64,000 bases of DNA from Symsagittifera roscoffensis (lineage: Eukaryota; Xenacoelomorpha; Acoela; Convolutidae). Under the pieces are notes generated by a model. That model saw nothing but the letters and a program-made list of their open reading frames with translations, had not been told where the DNA came from and did not search any database. Every line of letters begins with the position of its first letter. Position 1 is the first letter of the stretch. Shown here in pieces: positions 12,301 to 24,300 of the stretch. The stretch covers positions 65,565,374 through 65,629,373 of the forward strand of contig NC_087065.1 in the NCBI RefSeq assembly GCF_963678635.1, written 5' to 3'. Made by a program: the position numbers and the translations under genes.

Positions 12301-15300
12301 TGAACTTGCAACAAGGCTCTAGTTTTGACTGAGAAGATCTCCCTTAATTATTCCTCGGTGAAGATTCAATGGTTAAATAAACACACTCAAATATTGTACC
12401 TAAAAACTAATATCCCTTGTATTAGGCAGATTTATTAAAAGAGCCGACGAAAATCAAAATGAGTGAATCAAACATTAGAAAAAACTCGATAAGATATATA
12501 CCGTGTTAGAACACTACTTTCACTCCTTCTGAACCCATTCTAACACGACCAGTGACAATTTTAAACCACTATTTGCCGCCACTGAGAGATTGTTTTACAA
12601 AGCAACATCTATTTTATCTTTCCAACCTTTCGAAGACAAATTTCAGATATTTGGATTCTGTTAACCATTGAATGACCAGAATTTTCATATCTTTTTCAAA
12701 AAATCAGAATGAACATGTGGCTGACCTGTGACCTGGGAACAACCCATATGAGAGCGGATGGACAGCAAAGGGTGATGAGATGGAGTGCGCAGGAGAGACT
12801 CATCATCATGGCCTTGTGGTGGCCACACTGCAGGTAGTCCTCCCACACATTCCTATGACTCAAGGAGGACATGATGTGCATCTGTTGTTGTTGCAGCCAA
12901 CGGGCGCTATATACATAAATATGCACCCATTTTTTCGTAAAAAGATCTACAGCTTCACAACTCGAAACACTTCTGGGGTTAAAATTGCCGTACCCTCTAT
13001 TTAAATTGGACTAGCGTGTAACGCACCTCGGGTGCTTCGAATTTTTAACACCTCACAAAAACCGGATATATTGGAAATAAAATCTGCTTCTTTAACTATG
13101 TTCTTTCAAAAAATTTGAGATGAATTATTAAACGTCACATCTCGGAAACTAATAGCAATGGAGCAGTCGCATTTGGACGCAAAATTTGCAACTCCTGAGA
13201 GTAGTCTTACTGTACCTAACTAAAGTGTTGTGAATTTCAAATTTTGACTTACTTCAAACTTAAGTTTTCTAGAAAACCTTTTTTTAAAAACCAGAAAAAA
13301 CGATATATCTCGGAAACTACCCAGGTTTGAGTAGTCATATTTTGAGGCAAGACTGGCAACCCCTGAGAGTACCCTGACAGCCCCCAGCGCAGGGTTAATA
13401 ATTTCAAATTTTGAAGAAAAAAAATTAAATTCAAGTTTTCTGAAATTTTTTGAAAAACAATAAAAAACGTCATATCTCAAAAAATACCAAGATTTGAGCA
13501 GTCGTATTTGGAGGCAAGACTGGCAACCCCTGAAAGTTCCCTGACAGCCCCCAACTACAGGCTGAGGAATTTCAAATTAAAAAACTAGTATAAGTTTTCT
13601 GAGAATTTTGTGAAAAAATCAAAAAAAAACGTAATATCTCGAAAACTACAAAGATGCTCAAATCTTTGTAGTTTTTGAGATATTGCATTTTTTGTGATTT
13701 TTTCACAAAATTTACAGAAAACTTATGTTATTTTTTTAAAAAAAATGACAACAAAAATGACATCTCGGAAGCTAAGAGCATTTGAGCAGTCACATTCGAA
13801 CGCAAGATTTGTAATTTGGAACTCCTGAGAGTACCATTACAGTGCCCAACTACAAGGTTGGAAATTTCCATTCTTTTAAATTTTATTAAATCTAATTTTT
13901 CTGAATTTTTTTTTTAAATCATAAAACACGCCATAAAACACCTCGAAAACTACAAGGATTTGAGCAGTCATATTTGGAGGCAAGATTCCCAATCCTTGAG
14001 AGTACTCTGACAGCACTCAATTACAGGGTTGGGAATTTCAATTGTCGTATCTCGTACACTAAAAGGATTTGGAGGCCAAATTCGCAACCCCTGGACAGCT
14101 TGAAAGCATCACACTATTGGGTTGCTACTTGCGAACTTGTTTTGAAAATTCAACTGAAATCGAACTGGAAAATTAAAAAATCTTAAGCATTGCAATATAC
14201 GATTTAGCTTAAACGTGCAAAAATTCTTTCGTTAAACATGCAAAAGTAATACGTTGAACAAGCTTAATCATGGCGAGATAGTGAAGCCCGCATTTAAATA
14301 TATAATAGATTGAAGCGCTACGTGTAAAACTCTTAATTCTGATTGGCCTAAAATTCCAACTTTCATTCAAAATCACAAAATAGTTCCCTCTAAATCAATT
14401 TGAGGGGGAATTTGTTCACCTCGTCTGCGTTTTCTCTAACATTGCCTCAAGAAAGAATTGAACGAGATCTAGAGTCTCTGTTCCTTAAATAACTAAACGA
14501 CGTACTTTTAATGATTGTTTTTTCTAAATCATATTTTTCACACAGATTTAAAATTCCACTTTGCAAACAAGCGAGAAAAGTAGCTCTAAAAGGGTCAAAA
14601 ATTAAAAACGGAAATAATAAAAGTTAAAACTAATGAAAAATATCTTATATTACGCAACTGATGCAAAAGGTTATGGGTATTTTTTAAAATGTCAAAATTG
14701 AACATTTACAAAGTCCATAGCTGAATTTTGTTGAAAGTAGGGAGAAAATACTTTTGCAAGAGTATTTTATCTCGTTTGATTGATTTCTTTTTTAGAAATT
14801 GGGAAATTGAACGAAGTCCAAAGGTCAAACATTTCTTGAGTCTATACTGGATTCCTCACAAAATTTGCTTATGCAGGTAATATCTTTACATTTTGTTCGT
14901 CCGATTGACCCCTTAATATCAGATTTGGCAGAAGAGAAAATTTTGAAAAATCCAAACGAACAAAAATTGTTGAGTCTTACTTTGCTTTTCCACAAAAGTT
15001 AGGGCGTAGCCAATACAGAGAGAAATTTCCCAGTGCAAATTCTTTCGATTGAAACCTTACCATTAGATTTGGTAACTTCATTCCCGAGATAAGTCAAAAA
15101 ACGTCCAAAAATGGTCGAGATTTCGAAAGAAAGATTTTTCTGATTTTAGCATAGCTTTTCTGCAAAAACTAGGACATAGACACTATGCCAAGAAACTTCT
15201 CCTGTTTTTTCTACTGATCCCTTTATCTCAGGTTTGGCAGAGTAGTTTTGGCAAACTTCTCCGAAAAACAGACTAAATTTTTGAAAATAATACTCTTTTT

Positions 15301-18300
15301 CCAAGTGCAAAAACACGCTCTTAAATCTGAACTGTTAATCTCAGATTTGTCATAAAAATTTTCGAGAAAATGAAATAAATCCAAAAAAATGGGTCGAAAA
15401 CTCCCCCAACTGGAAATTTCGAAAAAATAAAATATCCAGTGTAGTAAAAAGAGACTAGCGGAACTTTCAGGCACACAGTTAACAAGTTTCTCCAATGTAA
15501 ACACTTTGTTGAAAATCGGTAAGTAATCCTCGAAAAAAGTAGAACAGTTTGCGAAAAGTGTACAAACTGACATAAGCGTCTGAAAAACTAATTATTAAAG
15601 CCGAAATCCCATACATTTTCATTAAACCCGTTTTCTATCAATCATGAACCAGCCACCAAAAACCAGATACAAAAATACACAGAAGCGAAGCTGCGCTTCG
15701 CACCACTTGCGATACAAAAGAAAATGCCAAAAATCGAAAATAATAAACTTGAATAAATTCAGCTGAAATAATCGTCGGCCAAAAAGAATTAAGAAAAAAT
15801 TCTAGAAATTATTATAAAAATGAATTACCTATAACAAAAGAAGGATTCGGGCTACACAATCTCCACTCAGTTGATTCTCATAACCAATATACCGAAACGC
15901 TCAGAAAAAAGTTTTGGTCAAACACTAGAGATAAAAAATTTCCTTAATGCTAGCCAAAACGTTGCTTGAAAACTAGCAGCTAACGAACCTGCACATCCTA
16001 CAGGAACAATCGTTTATAAACATCACGAGAAATATTTGCTTTAAACAGATCAAAATGAAAAAAAAACTGAAAAAAGGAATGCTCAAGTTTCAAACAATTT
16101 CCGCAAAAAAAAACATTCTTCAAATCTGAACAAATGTAATCAAAATAACCCAATCACAATAAACTCATCAAATATGAATTTGATACGCAAAGTTTAGAGA
16201 GATGGAATAAGACAAAAAATGATATGAAAAGACAAAACGCCTGTAAAGGAAAAAAACAAGCACGAGTGCGACACTTGCCATTCATTTTCGTAGACAAACA
16301 AGCCAAAATGGCAAAAAAGTTAAGAAATTCATGACTTATATTAAAAAAGTTTTTAGATGAGAACAATACGCTATGCCATCAATTGAATCGCTTTCCAATA
16401 ATAATTCTCAATCTTTAACCAAATACAAAAATAAAACAAAATCCAAAAACCAGGAAATCATGAACTATAATAAACCCTCTTGAAAATGAAAAAAAACTTA
16501 AAAAATCGGCGATAAAAACTATAGAAGTCAAACATCCGGCGAGCAAGCCGACAAAAATTGGGCCGAAGTTTTTAAGCCGACAAAAAAATCAATTTAAATC
16601 TAAAAATTCTGTTGGATCCAAAGGAGAGCACACAAATTATGTTTCCCTTGAAACTAATCAAAATTAGCCCACTAAGCTGATACAATATAAGCCGAAATCA
16701 TTCATTTGCGCCGAAAAAATTTTAAAGCGAAAAAAAAACATTCGAAGTCAAGGTTACTAAAATTACAAACATCAAAAGTAAACACAGAGCAGAGCAGAAG
16801 CTTCAATTCGCAGACATTAGCGAGAACACGACAAAAAAGCAGCTTTATAAAAAGCACAAAGAAAACGTAGAAAAAGCCTCGAATTACTAAAAAAAAAAAA
16901 ATTCGGCTACGTCTGAAATTCGAACCTGCGACCTACAGATTCAGAGTGTCACACCCTAACCACTTAACCACAGAAGTTCAATAGGTAAAAGCCGAACACT
17001 AGTCACAAAAAAAGCAGAGAACAGATGCTATGCAATTTCCAATGCTTCAGTAAAATTTCCAAATAAGTGAACACTTTTAATGAACACTTTTATTTGCGAG
17101 CTAGGTTAGAAAAAAAGAAGGTTAGTGTAATCAAAACACTATAAAATCAAGAAACTTTATTTGCTGACGCTAGTGTAATCAAAACACTATAAAACCAACT
17201 ACAATGTTAAAAAAAATTACACAAAAAAAGCAATTCTCTGATGTGGCAACTAAGCCGACAAAACCTATGCAGATTAACAATAAGCCGACAATTTTGAAAC
17301 GGAATCTTTCACGCTTGAAAAAAAACTAGTCGGTCAGACTCAAAACCAGAACCTTTGTGGTCCCAGGTGTATTTGTTGCCTCCACAACAAGAGTGCTGGA
17401 GACGTAAAGAAACTTGAATTCAAAAAGAACTGATTCAAAATTTACCAATTCTAATTTTGAACATTCTGTGAACAAAGTAATTTAAGGGAAAAAAGTCTAG
17501 TACCTGATTGCAATACCCTTGCTGATGGCAGAGACTAAGAATGTTATGCATCAAAAGTTGACCAGATTCAAAAAATGCAAAAGTACCACCGAAAAATGAG
17601 CACATTTGATTGTGATTGAGGTTGGAAAAACGGTGATACCGTAAAATGACACCACGCTCCGCATGTTCAAAAAGAAACGATCGTCTACATAACAGCAAGG
17701 AAATGATTTTAATGAAATTAAATAAAGCGAATAACCATGGATTGACAAGGTATAGGAAAAAGCAACAAAGGCAAATCACTGGAAACATAATAGCCAAAGG
17801 AATATTTACTTATTATCATGTAGGCATTACAAAACTAAATCATTTTGTACCAATTCATAGAACTAAATCAATGGAGTACATGATTACAGCGGACCTAGGA
17901 GGACCAACAGGGCAAAAGTAAAGCTAAAACATTACCAAATTAACTTATTACACAGAGGCCAAGCTGAGCTTCGCACCACTTGAGATACAAAACACGAGAG
18001 CCGCTAAGTCGAAAAAATTGAAAATTTTGAATTAGTTCGATCGATAAGGCAAAGTTTGAACAAAGAGGCGAAGTTTCACTTCCCATCTACAAGCAAAAAT
18101 ACGACCGACAACGCTACTGGGAAAAACTGAATGAGTAAAATTTTGAGTCTACAAAATTTCTTAAGTGAACACGCCAATTATGACGCATAAGCAAAACCAG
18201 TCAATTTGAAAAAAAACCAACTAGCATGCCTCATTTTATACAGCAGCCTATGGATAAGTAATAACATGAAAAAACTAAATGTAAAAAAAAACACCAAATG

Positions 18301-21300
18301 AAATTTTTTTTAAATTTGGATTTTTGTGAAAATCATCCCCCACACGCCATATTAAGTACAAAGTGATAAATTTCGCTCCTAGTAACAAATCAATTATGGC
18401 AAAGAAAAACTTCCTCCAACCGATTTGGAGCGATTTCTATGACGGATTAAATCTCCGCTAACGCGTTAATAGCGCGAAAAATATCGCGCGTTAATTGTCC
18501 CAAATTGGCAAATTTTAAACCCCCATAACTTTCCAAAAAATGATCACCGGTAAAATATTTTTCAAAATTTAAGCTCAGGACAACAATAAATTTTGAATGA
18601 TATAAAAAATTACGTCATAAATGGCTTAATAAAAAGTCAAAATTTTTCTGAAAAAAAACACCCCGAGCACAAATATTCCGTTATGAAAGCCGGAACAATA
18701 ATAGTCTGTGTTAACATCCTTATCATTGGCTGTATTTATTAGCTGGTCTTTTGGTCAAAATGAACACTTTCAAAATTCTATTCACACGTCAAATGAAACA
18801 ATATGGGGCACTATGCCGATATTATATTGGCCGAAACCTATCAAGTCGAAAAAAAAGAAATTAAAAAAAACAACGCCGAAAAACAGAATTAAGACTTCTT
18901 GAGAATTATGAAGTCTCCCTCACCCTCAAAACACATACACAGCTCGTGAGACGACGACGTAAAATGTAGCGACTAATCCAATCTAATATAAGCCAAAACC
19001 TATCAAGCCGAAAAAAAAAGAAAAAATACAAAACAATTAATAAGAAGTTATTAAGTACCCCTCACCCTCAAAACACACACTCACACACATTTTTTTCGCC
19101 CGTCTAAAGGCGCAATATGCTGCCATTAAACCAATATAATATAGGCCAGAGGATAACGTGAAAACTATGTTTTTCTTGAAACCACTCGAAATTAGGCCAC
19201 TAAGCCGACATAAAATAGGCTCGAGCCTATTAAGCGGAAAAAAAGACAAAAAATAAAACTTTAACAAATCGAGTAAGAAAAAATCACAACCAACATAAAA
19301 TTTTAAAAAGGACGGATAATTAAAATAACAAACACAGCCATGCTTGATATTTGCAGCCGACAGAAGTAGGATTTGCAAAGAGAATGAAGAAAAGAGGATT
19401 TGCAGAGGTTAGTGAAGGAATCCAGAAGTGAGTCCTTTGGACAAAGTTGCTTACGGGAAAAAAGTCTAGTACCAGATTGCAATACCCTTGCTATCGCAAG
19501 GGTAAATATATTTGAAATTGAGTTTATTGTCAATGATTTTTAGGGGCTGCTCGCGTCTGCGATGGTGTTTCTCAGTACACATTATACTTAAGAGTCTAAG
19601 TAAATTCTAGGATGATCAGAATGTTATACTTTATATTCTTTTCCTGCTCCCAGGATCATCCTTATTTCCTAACAACGGAATAACTTAGACGCTACTTACT
19701 CTGGGTTGAGTGCGGCTGTGTTTGGTGAGAGTGAGGACAATACTGCAGCTTCTAGACTGTTCTCGTACATGAGGGTGAGATTGCGTGTACAGAAGAAGGC
19801 CAGACGTCTACTCAAAGGCTCACTCTGCACTATCTCGTCCAAATACTTAAACATCATTTACAATTGAAATTATTTAGAAAACTTCAGCCTAAAGAAATTT
19901 CCTCAAAGATTTCAAGATCGAACTTAATGCAAGTTGTTGGCTTAGAATTAAAATTAATTTAATACATTCGAGTTTAACCCATTTCGAAAACAAACTGATT
20001 GCCGGTCACAAAGAGATTCTGACATTTTAGTGTACCCTGTAAACTATGAAGAGGCAACCTAAGTTTTCACTCATCGCTTATCGACAACAGCTTAACTTAC
20101 ACCATAAATCAGCGGTATGAAGATCTTGTTGAATGGGTCATCCGGCGGTTTCAGTTCACATTGTATGGCCTGCAGGAGCCACAGCAGGAACTCGTGTTTG
20201 TCCAACAATCCCTCTTCAAACATGCATTTCACAAGACGAGTGGTGTAGGTCCAAAATGAGCTCTGCTGGTGGTAGTTTTCATCTCTTTCAAGAAGGTTCA
20301 CTTTCAGCTCGTGGTCCAGCATCCTCTTGTAGAGATTTGACATGAAAAGACACACAGCATGTGTCCAATCATTGCCGATGTCTGGACCTTGACTGCCGCC
20401 TGGAAAAGTTGCCATAAAGGACGTTCTTAAAGTATATCCATAATATGAAAAGTAGCTTTAAGTTGGACGAAACATGAAATGCTCTAACACAAGAAAAGGT
20501 TTCAAGAAAAAGAGCACAATTACGAAAACAAAAAAAGATATGATCGGATATTTCCGCAATAAATTAACAACAGTCCAATCCTGTAGTTAAAGAAAATCAA
20601 AGCTGACCATATGAACTCGCCTCTCGATTTCTTTTTTGAAATCTCCTCTTTCTGTGATGACTTATGATGTGCATCTAGCTTGATGGTCCAGATAGCTCTG
20701 ACCATTGGCACCTTGTGCTCAGCCAAAGCGAAGAGGAGCTCTTCTTTCCTTTGGAATGAGGGGATGCGTTTGCCTAGGTGAAACAAGTCTTTGGTGGGCG
20801 AGGACAAGTCGTTCATCCAACTGGTGAGCTGGGGCTTCACACGGTAGTGGTACTACATTAAAAAAGCACACACAATATTTGCAGCACACTAATATTTTTG
20901 GAAAAATGTTTTTTGAAAATTGTTAATTCTGAACAGATTAATACCGAAGAAAACAAGGATTACCGGAAGCTGGGCAAGTACCACAGACTGCTCCAACCAT
21001 ATTCATACACGGACAAAGCGGATCATTGCACCACATGCGATACAACACAAAAAACAAAGCAAAAAAAATGAAAATGTTGAAAAAAAAACTAGGTGAACCA
21101 AAAACTTCCCATCCTTCGATAAAAAATAAATAGGGTCAGCTAAAGCTGAACTTGATTGTTTGATATTTTTGAATGGGTACTTTGAAAAATTAAAAAATTG
21201 GTTTTTGCCCAAAAACTCTGTTGTTTCTGTACTAAAAAATTTTGAGAAAATGGAGAAAATGAAAAAATTAAGGAGTCGTTGCTTCTGCGGAAAAAATTCT

Positions 21301-24300
21301 CGCAAACTGTTCTTTCGATAGAAGCCTTCGTCTCAGATTTGATAGGGCAGTTTTTAAGAAAATTCAAAAGGTTCGAAAGTTCAAAAATCCGCTTTAGCAG
21401 AGAAAAATTGCAAAACTGGGCATCTCGATTGAACTCTTAACCTAAGAATTGGCAGGGTAAGTTTCGAGAAAGTAAATAAAAATCCAAAAAACGGTCGAAA
21501 TTTCAAAACTTTGACTTTTAGAAGGCCATTATTTTTCAAAAGGAAACTGAGCGTAGTCACTTATGCCGGTAGAAATTTAACAAACAGTTGTTTCAATTAA
21601 ACCTTTGATAACAAATTTGACAGGATAGCTATCAAAAAAGTCAAAAAAATTCAAAAACAGCCAACAAATCAAAAAATTGATTTCGGGGAATCATAGCTTT
21701 TAATAAAAAAAAATTGGGCGTAGCCACTTCTTCAGAAGAGCTGCTTATTCACTTACAATTTCAAGGGTCATAACTTTTTCGAAGACTGTAGATATTGGGG
21801 TAAAGTAAACAGACAATTGGGGCTTATGCACGCACACAGTGGAGTAGACAGCATTTCCATAGATACCATTTTTTTTTGGAAAATAGGTAGAATATTTTTT
21901 AAAAGCGTCATAAAAAAGTCACAAAACAAATGAAAAACCCAATCCCATAAAATTTAATAATACCTGTTTTTTAACCAAGGAATTTCGGATAACGCGCCAA
22001 GCAAGAAAATTGAACTTTAAACACAGAGGCGAAGCCGAGTTTCGCGCCACTTCCGATTCAAATATGATTCACTATAAATGAAATCAATTGAGAAGAACCC
22101 AAAAAATGTAAAGAAAACATACAGAAGGCCAAGACATCCGGAAAAAATAACCTGCAACATTAGACACTTTAGTTTCAGAAGGCCAGAAATCAACCAAATT
22201 TTCATTAAACTTCTTTCTTCGGAACTAAGCCGGCAAAACTTTGCATTGAGAAAATAATCTAAACTATCTGAAAATTTTCAATTTGCGAAAAAAGACAGGT
22301 ATCGACTGGAATCGAACTTTTTCGCCTCAAGCATGGGTGTTGCAGCAACTTGGAAGAAAGCTGAAGCTTCAAACAAAGTCGGGCTACAGGAATTAAGCCG
22401 ACAAAAAAACAGACGGTTTTAAATCCGAAAAAGTACAAAAACTTGAACCACCAGCTTTTGTTGTCTTAGGCAGGTGCGTTACCTCTACGCCTCCTGCGAC
22501 GAATAGTTGATTGCATTTGAATAAGTAATTACCAAGCGGCAGCAGAGCCGAAAACCCTGAGCAGAAATCCTTTATGCAGAAAAAACTTTCCCTTTTTAGG
22601 TCCCTTTCCCCCTAGAACACACATTTTTTTTGTCCTCATACTACGCGAAAAGAGGTCAATAATGCGATATAAAATAAGCCAAAACCTATTAAGCTCACAA
22701 AACACAAAAAATGAAAGAAAAAAACCAATCGAGTTGGTGAACTTACAACATAAAAAGAAATTTCGATTTAGCCTGATATTTAAAGTTCTAACTTGCTCAA
22801 AATAAGTCTGTTGCAACAGAAAGGCCTAGCAGATGAATGAGTTCGAGTCTTGTGAACAACATAATTTACGGGGGAAATGTCTAGTACCCGATGTCAATAC
22901 CTTGCTTATCGCCAGGGTCATTAAGAAGCGAAAAATTCATCAATAAAGCAAGTTCAATTTATTGCAAGCAATATTGTTAAAGGGAAACAGTCTAAATCCC
23001 TATTACAAGACATCAGCTCTCGCAAGTTAAAAATTACAAAACTAAAACGTTTTTCTTATTGCTTAGAATTAGTGTCATTTCTTGTGCGTGGAGTGATGAA
23101 TGGACTATACCAACGCGTATTAAGTTAGTAAGTTGAGTATGATCAACAACATTTATCTTGATCAATATGATCAACAACAAAGAAGTAGAAAATTTTTCAA
23201 TATTTTAATGAAAACTCTAATTGCCAAGGAAGAGTCAAACTAAGCCTTCAAAGCTAGTTCGTCTAGTAAAATCAAAAGATTTCAGCCTAAATGACCCAAC
23301 TTTTATAACGACCGTTAATTTTCCGATCGCTCTACTCATTCGAAATTAGGACAGAATTAATTAAAAATCAAACCGGTTTTTTTCTCGCCACTGGGACAAT
23401 TTTGTGACAATTTTTACTTCGAATCGCCACTAATGGTCGGAACATTAAAACCCACAGTTACAGAAAATAAGCAGCCAATACATCGGGTTTCATGGACACT
23501 TAGTGGCTTGCCAAAAGGCTCCCATTTTTGTTTTTATCTTTAGTAAACCTAAATTGCGTACTTTGAAAGACACTGGTTTGTACAACTTATTTGTCAGTGT
23601 AATAAAAAATGAAGGCAACACACCGGCCAGAATCGATCCTTGTTGAGCAGGAACTTCTTGCGGGAGTCATTTGAAGCCCCAGTATTGTTGTGCTCATCTC
23701 GCTTCTGCTTCACCTCCAAAATGCTCTTCAGAATCTGACAAGAAAAATATAAATTGCGAAAACGCCACAAAAAGCCAACAAATTGCACTTCAAATTTTAA
23801 GGAATTTTTTCGTCCATTGAGTAGAGAAGTGCATCAATTTTGGTTTGATCTGCGTTAATTAGCGAAAAAAGACATGCAGAAATTAGCGACTGCTAAAGCA
23901 GACCGCGCAAGTTGGTGCGCAAAAAAAAAACGATATCAATTTATCAAATTACATTCTCCCTATTGGCGAGGATGGCCTTCTTATTCGCCTGTTTATGCTC
24001 ATCGTCCAGTGGCGGATTTTGGAAACCCATCTTGACATGGCTGTAGAAGTGGTCCTAAACATATCATTAAGTCTGGGTCAGATTCACGCACACGGAACTA
24101 GTTTAATTAGATTTTTCTTCATTCTTCGATTTAAAATTGCGATTTCAGCTACCAGCTTTATCCATATTAGACTTATTTATAACAAATTATAAATGCAATC
24201 AGTGTTAAAACCCCCAGTGAGCAATGTGTAACAAGCTGAGGTCTCCGCCTCCCTATAAAGGACGGTTGTTTGAGGCTAACCATGATCAGTGCTGTTTGGT

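Noticed and set aside
13220-13480. Two overlapping minus-strand open frames of 86 and 74 codons.
   Set aside because: Both are within satellite units of the intron 6 array; the repeat explains them.
15223-15573. A 116-codon minus-strand open frame.
   Set aside because: It lies inside the family E tandem array and reflects the repeat unit, not a conserved protein.
16916-16985. Functional tRNA gene on the minus strand.
   Set aside because: The A and B boxes are recognisable but the acceptor stem does not pair, and similar modules with the same flanks occur elsewhere. It is a repeat module.
20964-20987. A possible 24 nt in-phase MED12 micro-exon (TCT to CCG between an AG and a GT).
   Set aside because: Joining exon 3 directly to exon 4 keeps exactly eleven residues between the FW pair and the SW/TW block, as in vertebrate MED12. 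Adding the micro-exon would insert eight unsupported residues.
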